Notes: generated by a model from the sequence alone, not told the origin. A stretch of DNA of 64,000 nucleotides from Gordonia sp. KTR9 (GCF_000143885.2 NC_018581.1:2418001-2482000), one strand, 5' to 3'. Positions 1 through 13,590 are shown, counted from the stretch's first letter. Numbers and translations: made by a program.

Positions 1-2
1 CG

Positions 3-1385
3 GACCCGACCACCGGTGAACTCCAACTGTCCGAGCGCGCGTCTCTGCAACGCGTCGCGGGACTCTCCACCGAACTCACCGACGTCACCGAGGTCGAGTA
101 CCGGCAGCTCCGGCTGGAGCGGGTGGTCCTGGTCGGCGTGTGGACCGAGGGCAGCGCGGCTGCGGCGAAGGCCAACATGGCCGAGCTGGCCGCGCTCGCC
201 GAAACAGCCGGCTCGCAGATCCTCGACGCGGTGATCCAGCGTCGGTCCAAACCCGATCCCGCCACCTACATCGGCAGTGGCAAGGCCGAGGAACTCCGCG
301 AGATCGTCCTCGCGACCGGTGCCGACACCGTCGTCTGCGACGGTGAACTCACCCCCGCCCAGCTGAACGCGCTGGAGAAGGTGGTGAAGGTGAAGGTCAT
401 CGACCGCACCGCACTGATCCTCGACATCTTCGCCCAGCACGCGACCTCGCGGGAGGGCAAGGCGCAGGTCTCTCTCGCCCAGATGGAGTACATGCTCCCG
501 AGGCTGCGCGGCTGGGGTGAATCGATGTCCCGGCAGGCCGGTGGCCGAGCGGGAAGCAACGGCGGTGTGGGCCTTCGCGGTCCCGGTGAGACCAAGATCG
601 AGACCGATCGTCGCCGGATCCGGGAGCGGATGGCCAAACTGCGCCGCGAGATCCGCGGCATGAAGAAGGCCCGGACGACGAAACGTGCTGCGCGCAAGAG
701 TGGTTCGATCCCGACGATCACCGTCGCCGGGTACACCAACGCCGGCAAGTCCAGTCTGGTCAACGCGATGACCGGTGCCGGGGTCCTCGTGCAGGACGCG
801 TTGTTCGCGACCCTGGATCCCACCACGAGGCGCGCCACCCTCGATGACGGCCGCGCCGTCGTCTTCACCGACACCGTCGGGTTCGTCCGACATCTGCCCA
901 CCCAGCTCGTCGAGGCCTTCCGTTCCACCCTCGAGGAGGTCGTCGACGCGGACCTGCTGCTCCACGTGGTCGACGGCGCGGATGCCTTCCCGATGGCACA
1001 GATCTCGGCCGTCCGTCAGGTCATCAACGACATCGTCGCCGAGGAGGGCGTCACCGCGCCGCCGGAGTTGCTCGTCATCAACAAGATCGACGCCATCGAC
1101 GGCAACCGCCTCACCGAGTTGCGCGGGGCGCTCGGCTCGGATGCGGTGTTCATCTCCGCCCGCACCGGTGAGGGACTGCCCGAACTCTTCGGGCGCGTTC
1201 GCGAATTCGTCGGGCGCGAGGACGTGGAGATGACCATCGAGGTGCCGTTCGATCGCGGCGACGTCGTCTCTCGCGTCCACAGCGAGGGCGAGGTCATCTC
1301 CTCCGAGCACACCGAGGCCGGCACGACGATGAAGGTCCGCGTCCCGGCCGCATTCGCGGGCGAGATCGCGGACCTCCGGGTCTGA
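3..1385 (+). CDS. hflX: GTPase HflX (5' end outside window)
   Basis: HflX is a ribosome-associated GTPase that splits stalled or heat-damaged 70S ribosomes. The frame is open from the first bases with convincing HflX N-terminal sequence (..STELTDVTEVEYRQLRLERV), so the true start lies upstream and about 460 residues are visible; the M. tuberculosis protein is about 495. The GTP-binding domain begins near position 729 with G1 GYTNAGKSS, then a DTVGF switch II and NKID as G4. A Gly-rich linker (RQAGGRAGSNGGVGLRGPGE) precedes it, as is usual. It faces the minus-strand ptsH 18 bp beyond its stop. Identity is secure. Confidence 0.96.
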   Translation, partial: DPTTGELQLSERASLQRVAGLSTELTDVTEVEYRQLRLERVVLVGVWTEGSAAAAKANMAELAALAETAGSQILDAVIQRRSKPDPATYIGSGKAEELREIVLATGADTVVCDGELTPAQLNALEKVVKVKVIDRTALILDIFAQHATSREGKAQVSLAQMEYMLPRLRGWGESMSRQAGGRAGSNGGVGLRGPGETKIETDRRRIRERMAKLRREIRGMKKARTTKRAARKSGSIPTITVAGYTNAGKSSLVNAMTGAGVLVQDALFATLDPTTRRATLDDGRAVVFTDTVGFVRHLPTQLVEAFRSTLEEVVDADLLLHVVDGADAFPMAQISAVRQVINDIVAEEGVTAPPELLVINKIDAIDGNRLTELRGALGSDAVFISARTGEGLPELFGRVREFVGREDVEMTIEVPFDRGDVVSRVHSEGEVISSEHTEAGTTMKVRVPAAFAGEIADLRV

Positions 1386-1403
1386 GGGCCCCGCCGTCCG
1401 GGT

Positions 1404-1664
1404 CTAGTCCGCGTCGAGGTCCTTCTCGACGAGGGTGACGATGGCGTCGAGCGTGGCCTGATCGTCGGCCGTCACGACGACCCGGGTGCCCTTCTCGGCT
1501 CCCAGCGTCATGATCATCAGCGCCGACCCCGCGTCGACCGGGTCGCCGCCCTCGAGGCCCAGCGTCACCGGGTTCCCGGCTTCGGCGACCGCCTCGGCGA
1601 TGATCGTGGCGGGGCGGGCGTGGAGGCCGACGGCGGAGCCGACGGTGGCGGTGGTGCTGGGCAT
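1404..1664 (-). CDS. ptsH: Phosphocarrier protein HPr
   Basis: HPr is the 86-residue phosphocarrier that passes phosphate from Enzyme I to sugar-specific EIIA domains in the cytoplasm. The active-site histidine is H15 in GLHARPA, and the equivalent of the regulatory serine is S47 in DAGSALMIM. The ATG at 1664 is chosen because an AAGGAG Shine-Dalgarno sits just upstream. It is the last gene of the minus-strand fru cluster, 110 bp downstream of fruA. A regulatory role for S47 would need an HPr kinase, and none is visible here. Confidence 0.95.
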   Translation of the reverse strand: MPSTTATVGSAVGLHARPATIIAEAVAEAGNPVTLGLEGGDPVDAGSALMIMTLGAEKGTRVVVTADDQATLDAIVTLVEKDLDAD

Positions 1665-1774
1665 GGGAACTCCTTCGGGTGGGTTGGGGTGTCGCGTGCG
1701 GTGGGTTGTGGTGCGATCCGGTGCCGGGGTCCGACCCGGATGTCGCGGGGTCGTGTGAACGTGTCGTCGTGGCG

Positions 1775-3880
1775 TCAGGCGGCGACCGCCTCTAGTTCGT
1801 CGAAGGCGACGGCGTCGCGACTGCGGTGGACCTGCTTGGCCGCGATCACCAGGACGGCGGACAGGACGGTACCGGCGACGAGCGCGACGAGGAACAGCAC
1901 CCAGTTGTTCATCGCGAAGAAGACGAAGATGCCGCCGTGCGGGGCGCGGAGTTCGACACCGAACGCCATGATCAGTGCGCCGCTGAGTGCGCCGCCGGCC
2001 ATCATCGACGGGATGACGCGGAAGGGATCGACCGCCGCGAACGGGATGGCGCCCTCGGAGATGAAGGAGGCGCCGAGAAGCCATGCGGCCTTGCCGTTCT
2101 CGCGCTCCGGTTCGGTGAACAGGCCGGGACGCAACACCGTGGCGAGGGCGAGCGCCAACGGGGGGACCATGCCGGCGCACATGACGGCGGCCATGATCTG
2201 GTACTGCGCGGTGCCTGCGGTCGCCGCGTCGGCGATGCCCGCGGTGGCGAACAGATAGGCGGTCTTGTTGACCGGTCCGCCGAGGTCGAAGCACATCATC
2301 AGGCCGAGCACGACGCCGAGGGCGATGGCCGATCCGCCGGACATGCTCTCCAGACCGCTGTTCATCTGCTCGGTCAGCCACGCGAGGGGTTTGCCCAAGA
2401 CCATGTAGAGCAGTCCGCCGACGATCATGCTGCCGAACAGCGGGATGACCACGACCGGCATCAGGCCACGCGCCCACTGGGGCACCGGGGTTCGAGCGAT
2501 CCACAAGCACACCACGCCGGCGATGAGACCGCCGATCAGTGCGCCGATGAAGCTGGCGCCGACCGCGAGCGAGACGATGCCGGCCACGAAACCGGGTGCG
2601 ATGCCCGGGCGGTCGGCGATCGCGAAGGAGATGTAGCCCGCGAGCACCGGGACCGCCAGCCCCATGATCCCCGAGCCGATCGCGAAGCTCACCGCGCCCA
2701 GATACTGCAGGAGTCCGCCCGACGGCAGGTCCCAGAGGCTGTTGTTCAGCGCGATGAAGGCACCGTCGCTGAGGGTGCCGCCGTCGTCGAGGGTCGTGTT
2801 GGCGACCTCGTAACCGGCGAGGAGGAATCCGAGTGCGATGAGCAGGCCGCCGGCGGCGACGAACGGGATCATGTAGCTCACACCGGTCATCAGCGCCTGG
2901 CGCGTGCGGCCGGCGAGGCCGACACCTGATGCCGACGACTCGTCCCCGCCGGCGTCCGTGCCGTCGGCGGTGACCCGCGTCGCGTTCGGGTTGCGTCCCG
3001 CCGCGACCGCCTCGGCGATCATCGCGTCGGGCTCGTTGATCGCGCGTTTCACCCCGGACGCGATGACGGGTTTGCCGCTGAACCGGTTGCGGCCCTTCAC
3101 CCCGACGTCGGTGGCGAAGATGACCGCGTCGGCCGAGGCGATCACGTCCGGATCGAAAGCGGTCGTGGCCGAGGACCCCTGGGTCTCCACCGCGAACTCG
3201 ACACCGGCCCGTTCGGCGGCGTACTTCAGTGCATCGGCGGCCATGTAGGTGTGGGCGATCCCGGTCGGACACGCGGTGATCGCGACGATCCGCGGCTTCG
3301 CCGGTGACTGGTCCGGGGTCTGGTCCGAATCGCTACGGACCGGCGAGCTCTCGGCCTTCGCGGTCGACACCGCCGTGTCCGCGGTCGCCGGGGAAGCGGT
3401 TGCCGGGGCAGCCGGAGCCGGCGGCGCGGGATCGACGGCCTCGTTGACCAGCTCGATCACGCGCTCCTCGTTCTCCGCCGCGCGCAGCGAGGCCACGAAG
3501 TCGGGCCGGACGAGCGAGCGGGCCAGTGAGCTGAGGAGTTTCATGTGCGCGCTGGCACCCCCTTCGGGGGCGGCGATCAGGAAGACCAGGTCGGCCGGCC
3601 CGTCCGGTGCGCCGAAGTCGACCTTGCGGGACAGTCGCGCCATGGCGAGACTGGCCGCGGTCACCGACGCGGTTCGGGCGTGCGGGATGGCGATGCCGCC
3701 GGGAAGTCCGGTCGCGGACTTGGCCTCCCGGTCGAGAGCGGCCCGCGCGAGATCGGCGGGATCGGTGGTCCGGCCGGCCGCGGAGAGCGCATCGGCCAGG
3801 GTCGTGATGACGGCGGCGGGATCGCCGCCGGCGTCGACGTCGAGACTCACCGTCTGTGCGGTGATGATCTGCTCGGTCAT
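1775..3880 (-). CDS. fruA: PTS fructose transporter subunit EIIABC
   Basis: A 701-residue membrane permease that imports fructose and phosphorylates it to fructose 1-phosphate. Domain order is A-B-C: EIIA at about 1-150 with active H67 in GIAIPHAR, a Pro/Ala-rich linker at 151-195, EIIB with the phosphocysteine C204 in ACPTGIAHT, then EIIC from about 300 with roughly nine membrane segments. The start ATG at 3880 precedes the conserved EIIA fold; an AAGGA-type site lies upstream. Fructose specificity follows from the EIIB motif and the adjacent 1-phosphofructokinase gene. All three domains look intact. Confidence 0.95.
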   Translation of the reverse strand: MTEQIITAQTVSLDVDAGGDPAAVITTLADALSAAGRTTDPADLARAALDREAKSATGLPGGIAIPHARTASVTAASLAMARLSRKVDFGAPDGPADLVFLIAAPEGGASAHMKLLSSLARSLVRPDFVASLRAAENEERVIELVNEAVDPAPPAPAAPATASPATADTAVSTAKAESSPVRSDSDQTPDQSPAKPRIVAITACPTGIAHTYMAADALKYAAERAGVEFAVETQGSSATTAFDPDVIASADAVIFATDVGVKGRNRFSGKPVIASGVKRAINEPDAMIAEAVAAGRNPNATRVTADGTDAGGDESSASGVGLAGRTRQALMTGVSYMIPFVAAGGLLIALGFLLAGYEVANTTLDDGGTLSDGAFIALNNSLWDLPSGGLLQYLGAVSFAIGSGIMGLAVPVLAGYISFAIADRPGIAPGFVAGIVSLAVGASFIGALIGGLIAGVVCLWIARTPVPQWARGLMPVVVIPLFGSMIVGGLLYMVLGKPLAWLTEQMNSGLESMSGGSAIALGVVLGLMMCFDLGGPVNKTAYLFATAGIADAATAGTAQYQIMAAVMCAGMVPPLALALATVLRPGLFTEPERENGKAAWLLGASFISEGAIPFAAVDPFRVIPSMMAGGALSGALIMAFGVELRAPHGGIFVFFAMNNWVLFLVALVAGTVLSAVLVIAAKQVHRSRDAVAFDELEAVAA

Positions 3881-3954
3881 GGGATGTCCTTCGGTGAACG
3901 GGGTGGAACAGGGCGGGGGTATCGGGCGGGCGGTCCGGGTTACGGGATGTGGCG

Positions 3955-4920
3955 TCAGGTCATGCGGGCGGCTCCCGACAGTTCGGTCACCCGGACGCCG
4001 GGGAGGTCGAGGTGGTCGGGAGTCGGAGCCTGTGTTCCCGCCAAAGAGGCAGCCGCGGCGCCGTACGCCACCGCAGACCGAAGGCACTCGGCGGGCGAGG
4101 CCCCGGTGCTCTGTGCGATGAGGAAACCGGCGAGCGAGGAGTCGCCCGCGCCGACGGTGCTGCGCGGGACGATCGGTGGAGGCGTCGCCGACCAGACGCC
4201 TGACGCGGTGACCAGGACGGCGCCGGCGGACCCGAGCGTTGCCAGGACATTGCCGCCGATCTGCTCCGCGATCGTGGTCGCGGCCTCCACCACGGGTCCG
4301 AGATCCTTGCGGGAGAGAGCGTCTCGGAGTATCGCCGGGTCGGCGCCGGTCAGCTCGGCGAGCTCGTCCTCGTTGGGTTTGATCAGGTCGACGCGACCGG
4401 CGACGACGGCACGGAGCGGAGCGCCGGAGGTGTCCACCGCGACCCGGCATCCGGCGAGGACGAGGTCGTCGGCGATCGAGCGGTACCAGTCATCGGGAAC
4501 GCCGGGCGGCAGCGAGCCGCAGAGGGTGACCCAGTGCGCGGAGTCGGCGTGAGCGCGGACGAGTCCGACGAGTGCTTCGCGATCCTGCGTCGTCAGGGCG
4601 ACGCCTGGCGCGTTGATCTTGGTGGTCGTCCCGTCCGACTCGGCGATGGTGATGTTGGAGCGGACCTCGCCGTCGACGGGCACCGCGTCGTAGGGGAGTC
4701 CGAGGTCGTCGAGTGCGGTGCGCAGCGGATCGCCCGACCGGGCGGGGAGCAGGGCACGGGTGGACAGACCGGCGGCCGCGACGACGCGGGACACGTTGAC
4801 ACCTTTGCCGCCGGGTTCGGTGCGGACCACGCCGGCACGCTGCACCTCGCCGCGGGCGAGCGGTGCGCCGAGTTCGAGGGTGCGGTCGAGGCTCGGGTTC
4901 GCGGTGACCGTCACGATCAT
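3955..4920 (-). CDS. fruK: 1-phosphofructokinase
   Basis: This 321-residue PfkB-family kinase converts fructose 1-phosphate from the PTS into fructose 1,6-bisphosphate. The N-terminal signature GGKGVNVSR and the C-terminal STVGAGDSSLAGF, whose Asp is the catalytic base, are both present, and the LIKPNEDELAELTG segment is typical of FruK. The ATG at 4920 overlaps the stop of the upstream DeoR gene by 4 bp (ATGA), which suggests translational coupling. It lies between the regulator and fruA (74 bp gap), so the order is regulator-fruK-fruA-ptsH. Confidence 0.95.
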   Translation of the reverse strand: MIVTVTANPSLDRTLELGAPLARGEVQRAGVVRTEPGGKGVNVSRVVAAAGLSTRALLPARSGDPLRTALDDLGLPYDAVPVDGEVRSNITIAESDGTTTKINAPGVALTTQDREALVGLVRAHADSAHWVTLCGSLPPGVPDDWYRSIADDLVLAGCRVAVDTSGAPLRAVVAGRVDLIKPNEDELAELTGADPAILRDALSRKDLGPVVEAATTIAEQIGGNVLATLGSAGAVLVTASGVWSATPPPIVPRSTVGAGDSSLAGFLIAQSTGASPAECLRSAVAYGAAAASLAGTQAPTPDHLDLPGVRVTELSGAARMT

Positions 4921-5687
4921 GCGATCACCACCTCGACGCCGCGCGCGGACAGGGCCGCCGAGAAGGCCGGGTCGATCCCGGAGTCGGTGATGAGGACGTC
5001 GACGTCGTCGATCCCGGCGAACGAGGACAGGTCTTCGCGGTCCATCTTCGAGCTGTCGGCGAGCACCACGACGCGTTGTGCGGCCGCCACCATCGCCGCC
5101 TTCACCGCCGCCTCGTCGGGGTCGGGGGTCGACAACCCGTGGGACTCGCTCAGACCGTTGGTGCCGAGGAACGCGGTGGTGACGCGCAACCGGCGGAGTG
5201 CGTCCACCGTCTCGACGCCCACGGTGGCTTGGGTGAGACCGCGGACGCGTCCGCCGAGAGCATGGAGGCCGTCGGGATGGGTGCCGGCCAGCAGACCGGC
5301 GATGGGCAGGCTGTTGGTGAACAGGGTGAGTCTCCGATCCGGCGCGGTGGCCTCGGCGGCGCGGTAGGTCGTGGTACCGGCATCGAAGAGCACGGAACCG
5401 CCGTCCGGCGGCAGGAAGCGGATCGCCGCGCGGCCGATCGCGGTCTTCTGTTCGATCTGGCTCGACTCGCGCTCGTCGATCCCGAGTTCGCCCAGAGCCC
5501 GCATGACCTCGGCGCGGACGGCACCTCCGTGGACACGCTGCAGATGCCCGGCACGCTCCAGAACGGCGAGGTCTCGACGGACGGTCTCGCTGGTGACGTC
5601 GAATTTCTCGGCGAGCGCGGCCACGGATGCCCGCCCCGCGACGCGCACCTCGTCGACGATCGCCTGTTGTCTCTCCTCGGCGTACAC
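4917..5687 (-). CDS. DeoR/GlpR-family transcriptional regulator of the fructose PTS
   Basis: A 256-residue DeoR-family repressor. It has an N-terminal helix-turn-helix (residues about 5-55, with VTSETVRRDLAVLERAGHLQRVHGGA, the family signature split here at LAVLE) and a C-terminal DeoRC sugar-phosphate sensor with GTTTYRAAE and ADSSKMDREDL. The start is a GTG at 5687 with a GGAG-like site upstream. As first gene of the fru cluster and divergent from ptsI, it probably controls both directions in response to a fructose phosphate. It resembles FruR/SugR of corynebacteria in role, but the exact effector is inferred. Confidence 0.9.
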   Translation of the reverse strand: MYAEERQQAIVDEVRVAGRASVAALAEKFDVTSETVRRDLAVLERAGHLQRVHGGAVRAEVMRALGELGIDERESSQIEQKTAIGRAAIRFLPPDGGSVLFDAGTTTYRAAEATAPDRRLTLFTNSLPIAGLLAGTHPDGLHALGGRVRGLTQATVGVETVDALRRLRVTTAFLGTNGLSESHGLSTPDPDEAAVKAAMVAAAQRVVVLADSSKMDREDLSSFAGIDDVDVLITDSGIDPAFSAALSARGVEVVIA

Positions 5688-5754
5688 ATCGCTCCGATCT
5701 GAAGGTTCCAGCCACCCCGCTTGTTGAGGCGTGTTGGATTGGATGTTGTAGTAA

Positions 5755-5779
5755 TTGTGTTTACGCCTGTTTGTGTTGA
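5755..5779. promoter_or_regulatory. Candidate operator between the DeoR regulator and ptsI
   Basis: The 150 bp divergent gap between the DeoR gene (start 5687) and ptsI (start 5838) is AT-rich for this genome. It carries a direct repeat TTGTGTT at 5755-5761 and 5771-5777, a 16 bp period. The second copy sits within TGTTTG (5768-5773), similar to the hexamer described for corynebacterial SugR. A TTGACA hexamer at 5776-5781 overlaps the second repeat but lacks a convincing -10 at 17 bp. The operator assignment is inference. Confidence 0.4.
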
Positions 5780-5837
5780 CAAGTCAAGCACTTTTTGTAA
5801 CGGTGGTCACATCGATAGTCGAGTGAGAGGCAAGACG

Positions 5838-7547
5838 ATGGCGCAGATCCTGACAGGGACCCCGGTGGTCGGCGGACTGGCGCACGGTCCGGCGCTGTGG
5901 CCGGGCGAGCGGCCCGATCACTCGCCGGAGACGCTCGGCGTCGGCGTGGAGATCCCCGAGGAGCGCCGCGCCGACGAGGTGACGCGCTTCGCCTCGGCTG
6001 CCGGGGCCGTCGCCGCGCGACTGCGCACGCGCGCCTCCCAGAACACCGGGGTGGCCGCGGAGGTGCTCGCGGCGACCGCGGGGCTGGCCGAGGACCGGGG
6101 ATGGATCGGTTCCGCGACGGCGCTCATCACCAAGGGCGCCTCCGCCGAAGCCGCGGCCGTCGCGGCCACCGAGCAGTTCGCGGCGGTGTTCACCAAACTC
6201 GGCGGGCTGATGGCCGAGCGGGTCACCGATCTCAACGACGTCCGCGACCGCGTGCTCGCCGAACTGCTCGGCCTGCCCGAGCCGGGTGTGCCGACACCGC
6301 AGGTGCCGTCGGTGTTACTCGCCGACGATCTTGCGCCCGCCGACACCGCCGGCCTCGACCCGGCGAGCACGATCGCGCTCGTCACCCGATTGGGCGGCCC
6401 CACCAGTCACACCGCGATCATCGCGCGGCAGCTGGGGATCCCATGCGTCGTCGCGGTCACTGATCTGGCCGAGATCGAGCCCGGCACAACCGTTCTCGTC
6501 GACGGAACAACCGGTCGCATCGAGGTCGAGCCCGATGCGGACACGGCCCGGGCACGCGTCGAGGAGGACCGGCGACGCGCCGAGGTCGTCGCCGGCTGGA
6601 CGGGTCCGGGGCGCACCGCCGACGGCGTGGGTGTGTCAGTGCTCGCCAATGTCGCCGACGGATCGTCGGCACGGGCCGCGGCCGGACACCCCGTCGAGGG
6701 TGTCGGACTCTTCCGCACCGAACTCGCCTTCCTCGAACGCGCGGACGAACCGTCGGTGGACGAGCAGGCCGGGATCTACCGTGAGGTCCTCGGTGCTTTC
6801 GACGGGCGGAAGGTGGTGATCCGCACCCTCGACGCCGGCTCGGACAAACCGCTCCGCTTCGTGACGCATCCCGACGAGTCCAATCCGGCGCTGGGGGTCC
6901 GTGGGGATCGAATCGCCCTGGCGCATCCCGAGATCCGCGCACATCAGCTCGACGCGATCGCGCTGGCCGCCGCCGGCTCGAAGGTCGCGCCGTGGGTCAT
7001 GGCGCCGATGATCGCCTCGCCGGCGGAGGCGCGTGTGTTCGCCGCGGAAGTCCGGGGTCGGGGTCTGGTCGCGGGGGTCATGATCGAGGTGCCCGCGGCG
7101 GCGATCCTCGCCGAGGCCGTGCTCGCCGAGGTGGACTTCGTGTCCATCGGTACCAACGATCTGACGCAGTACACGATGGCGGCCGATCGGATGTCGGCCG
7201 ATCTCGCCGGGCTGACCGACCCGTGGCAACCCGCCGTGCTCAGCCTGATCGCGGGTGTCGCCGCAGCGGGTGTCCGACAGGGCAAGCCGGTCGGGGTCTG
7301 CGGTGAGGCGGCCGCCGATCCGAATCTCGCCTGCGTCCTCGTGGGTCTCGGGGTGACCTCGCTGTCCAGTGCGCCCGCCGCGGCCGCCGCGGTGGGGGCC
7401 AGGCTCGGTGCGGTGACCACCCAGGACTGCCGTGCTGCCGCCGACGCCGCGCTGGCCACGTCCGATCCTGCCGCGGCGCGCGAAGCGGCCGCGGCAGTGC
7501 TCGACCGTTCGGTCGGCGGAGAGGTCAGATTCGCCGCATCACGGTGA
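5838..7547 (+). CDS. ptsI: PTS Enzyme I (phosphoenolpyruvate-protein phosphotransferase)
   Basis: Enzyme I autophosphorylates from phosphoenolpyruvate and passes phosphate to HPr. At 569 residues it has the normal length. The swivelling domain carries the phosphohistidine H191 in [17 protein letters not shown], and the C-terminal PEP-binding barrel has [10 protein letters not shown] and [10 protein letters not shown]. The ATG at 5838 starts the conserved [19 protein letters not shown]; the open frame continues further upstream but into the regulatory gap. It is transcribed divergently from the regulator and fru genes, and its 3' end overlaps lexA tail-to-tail by 23 bp. Confidence 0.95.
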   Translation: MAQILTGTPVVGGLAHGPALWPGERPDHSPETLGVGVEIPEERRADEVTRFASAAGAVAARLRTRASQNTGVAAEVLAATAGLAEDRGWIGSATALITKGASAEAAAVAATEQFAAVFTKLGGLMAERVTDLNDVRDRVLAELLGLPEPGVPTPQVPSVLLADDLAPADTAGLDPASTIALVTRLGGPTSHTAIIARQLGIPCVVAVTDLAEIEPGTTVLVDGTTGRIEVEPDADTARARVEEDRRRAEVVAGWTGPGRTADGVGVSVLANVADGSSARAAAGHPVEGVGLFRTELAFLERADEPSVDEQAGIYREVLGAFDGRKVVIRTLDAGSDKPLRFVTHPDESNPALGVRGDRIALAHPEIRAHQLDAIALAAAGSKVAPWVMAPMIASPAEARVFAAEVRGRGLVAGVMIEVPAAAILAEAVLAEVDFVSIGTNDLTQYTMAADRMSADLAGLTDPWQPAVLSLIAGVAAAGVRQGKPVGVCGEAAADPNLACVLVGLGVTSLSSAPAAAAAVGARLGAVTTQDCRAAADAALATSDPAAAREAAAAVLDRSVGGEVRFAASR

Positions 7548-8229
7548 CGACCTTGCCGAGGATCACGGCGTCGTTGCCCGGGATGGGATCGAACAGTTCG
7601 TTGTGCGGCATCAGCCACACGTTGGCGCCCTGACGCTTGAAGGTCTTCACCGTGGCCTCGCCGTCGATCATCGCCGCGACGATGTCGCCGTTGTCGGCGA
7701 CGTTCTGCTGCCGGACCACCACCCAGTCGCCGTCACAGATGGCCGCGTCGATCATCGATTCGCCCACGACGCGCAGCAGAAACAGCGAGCCCTCGCCGAC
7801 CAGCTCGCGAGGAAGCGGGAACACGTCCTCGACCGCCTCCTCGGCCAGGATCGGACCACCGGCCGCGATACGACCGAGGACCGGCACGAAGGTCGGCTCG
7901 GGTAGTTGACCGGCCGAGGGGGTCTCCGGCGACGGCGGCTCGCTCGGGGCGATGTTGACCGCACGGGGCCGGTTCGCATCTCGCTTGAGCAGGCCCTTGC
8001 GTTCCAGCGTTCGCAGCTGGTGGGCGACCGACGATGTCGAGGCGAGGCCGACCTCGTCGCCGATCTCGCGGATGCTGGGCGGATAACCGCGCTCGCGAAC
8101 CGAGCGGCGGATCACCTCCAGGACCCCGAGCTGTCGCGGGGTGAGTGAGGCCTCGGCGGCGGCGACGTCGATCGGGGCCTCGTCGTCGACTCCCCGCGCT
8201 CGGCCGCGCCTGTCGCCGGTGTCACTCAT
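7525..8229 (-). CDS. lexA: SOS repressor LexA
   Basis: LexA (234 aa) represses SOS genes and self-cleaves when RecA is activated. The N-terminal winged helix spans about 28-95 ([31 protein letters not shown]). The scissile bond is A123-G124 in RIAAGGPI, and the catalytic dyad is S158 (VGESM) and K195 (ATVKTFKR). All are intact. It is divergent from the LysM gene, with two SOS boxes between, so it is presumably autoregulated. A long Ser/Pro-rich linker separates the two domains. Confidence 0.97.
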   Translation of the reverse strand: MSDTGDRRGRARGVDDEAPIDVAAAEASLTPRQLGVLEVIRRSVRERGYPPSIREIGDEVGLASTSSVAHQLRTLERKGLLKRDANRPRAVNIAPSEPPSPETPSAGQLPEPTFVPVLGRIAAGGPILAEEAVEDVFPLPRELVGEGSLFLLRVVGESMIDAAICDGDWVVVRQQNVADNGDIVAAMIDGEATVKTFKRQGANVWLMPHNELFDPIPGNDAVILGKVVTVMRRI

Positions 8230-8331
8230 GTTCGGTTCCTCTCGTCTTCGGAACGTGCAGGTAGATGGCCCGTGGGATGTCCGGTGGGGATGTTCAGCCG
8301 GGTCCGAGCCTAGCGGAGTGCAACCCTCACC

Positions 8332-8347
8332 TCAAACATTTGTTCGA
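8332..8347. promoter_or_regulatory. SOS box 1 (LexA operator)
   Basis: TCAAACATTTGTTCGA matches the mycobacterial/Bacillus-type SOS operator TCGAAC-N4-GTTCGA with one mismatch. It lies 103 bp upstream of the lexA start and on the other side faces the LysM gene, as expected for LexA autoregulation. Confidence 0.8.
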
Positions 8348-8400
8348 TGTGTCGCGAGACTTTGTCGGTGCGCCGTGCTACAAATTCGAACATCAGTGCA

Positions 8401-8416
8401 TCGAACACCTGATCGA
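8401..8416. promoter_or_regulatory. SOS box 2 (LexA operator)
   Basis: TCGAACACCTGATCGA matches TCGAAC-N4-GTTCGA with one mismatch. It is 81 bp upstream of the LysM gene. A further half-site TCGAAC at 8386-8391 and another at about 8420 flank it, so LexA may bind a cluster here. Confidence 0.7.
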
Positions 8417-8496
8417 AGTTCGAACACCGACGGCACCACACATCACACCAGAAGATCTCACCCAGAGGATCTCGCACCGAACACTCGGAGGGCACC

Positions 8497-9036
8497 ATGC
8501 GCACCGACACTCTCGTCGCTCCCGTCCGTACCGACCGTCCCGACACCGTTCGGGCGCGTACCGATCGCGCCGATCGCGTCCGGACCCGTGCCCCGCTGTC
8601 CGACGGTCGGCGCCCGGTCGACAACCGGCCGGCAGGCAACCGCCCGGCGGGCGGGTCACCGCTGACCCCGCGTGTCGGCGCCACGAGCTGCGGATCGGCG
8701 GTGGGGTCCAGGGGCCGGGGCCCTCTCGCGCCGGACGCCGCGGTGTTCCGTCGCCGTCGCCGCACCGCGGTGGCGGTCCTCGCCGGCGTCGGGCTGGCGT
8801 TCGTCGTGTGGGTGTTCGGCGTCGTCGGCCAGAACTACTCGGACTCGATGACCCCTGCCGCCGTGAGTGCGGAGGTCGTCCACGTGCGCGCGGGGGACTC
8901 CCTGAGCACGATCGCCGGCCGGGTGGCGCCGGAGATGCCGCGCGAGATCGTGATCGACGAAATCGTCGCGATGAACGATCTGCCCACGAGTGCGCTGCAG
9001 GTGGGTCAGCCCCTGCTCACCCCCCGGTACCGCTGA
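8497..9036 (+). CDS. LysM-domain membrane protein, Rv2719c/ChiZ-like SOS-linked division gene
   Basis: A 179-residue protein with a basic, Arg/Pro-rich disordered N-terminus (1-85), one transmembrane helix (about 90-111) and an extracytoplasmic LysM domain (about 128-178, with VRAGDSLSTIAGRVA). Position divergent from lexA and domain layout match M. tuberculosis Rv2719c (ChiZ), a DNA-damage-induced protein that halts septation. The ATG at 8497 has a GGAGG ribosome site 6 nt upstream. LysM implies peptidoglycan binding; the hydrolase activity reported for ChiZ cannot be judged from the sequence. Confidence 0.85.
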   Translation: MRTDTLVAPVRTDRPDTVRARTDRADRVRTRAPLSDGRRPVDNRPAGNRPAGGSPLTPRVGATSCGSAVGSRGRGPLAPDAAVFRRRRRTAVAVLAGVGLAFVVWVFGVVGQNYSDSMTPAAVSAEVVHVRAGDSLSTIAGRVAPEMPREIVIDEIVAMNDLPTSALQVGQPLLTPRYR

Positions 9037-9135
9037 GGCCGGGCGGTATCCTCGATGTCACAGGGGCCGGCCGAGAAGCGGCGGAGCGCACGGATTCGTT
9101 GCGTTTCAGCGTCCCGCGACCTGCGTGAGGACACG

Positions 9136-9600
9136 ATGCGCTGCCCCTTCTGCAAGAACGACGACACCAAGGTCATCGACTCGCGTGTCGCAGACGAAGG
9201 GCAGGCCATCCGACGCCGCCGCTCGTGCGTGGAGTGCGGCCGCCGTTTCTCGACCGTGGAGAGCGCCGTGCTCGCCGTGGTCAAACGCAACGGTGTGACC
9301 GAGCCGTTCAGTCGCGAGAAGGTGATGCGCGGTGTCCGACGCGCCTGTCAGGGCCGACACGTCGCCGAGGACGCACTCGCCCAGCTCGCCCAGCAGGTGG
9401 AGGACACGGTGCGCGCCAGCGGATCGGCCGAGATCCCCAGCAACGAGGTCGGTCTGGCGATCCTGGGTCCGCTCCGCGATCTCGACGAAGTGGCGTACCT
9501 GCGGTTCGCCTCGGTGTACCGGTCGTTCGACTCGGTGGAGGATTTCCAGCGCGAGATCGACGACCTGAAGTCGGCGTCCGGCGGGCGGGCCGACACCGTC

Positions 9601-9627
<27 letters not shown>
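9136..9627 (+). CDS. nrdR: Transcriptional repressor NrdR
   Basis: NrdR (163 aa) represses ribonucleotide reductase genes according to ATP/dATP levels. The N-terminal zinc ribbon has C3, C6, C31 and C34 (MRCPFC, CVEC), followed by an ATP-cone at about 49-139. The ATG at 9136 starts exactly at the conserved MRCPFC and has GAGG upstream. The frame is open before this, but the extra residues are not conserved. A TATCCT at 9047-9052 could be its -10. Its 3' end overlaps hrpA tail-to-tail by 27 bp. Confidence 0.96.

Positions 9628-13590
<3,963 letters not shown>

Noticed and set aside
1665..1774. Terminator or attenuator between fruA and ptsH
   Set aside because: Only a short weak CCGGG/CCCGG pairing is present, with no convincing stem.
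1404..3272. A long minus-strand frame joining ptsH to upstream sequence
   Set aside because: Only the last 86 codons (HPr) are conserved; the rest is an out-of-frame shadow of fruA.
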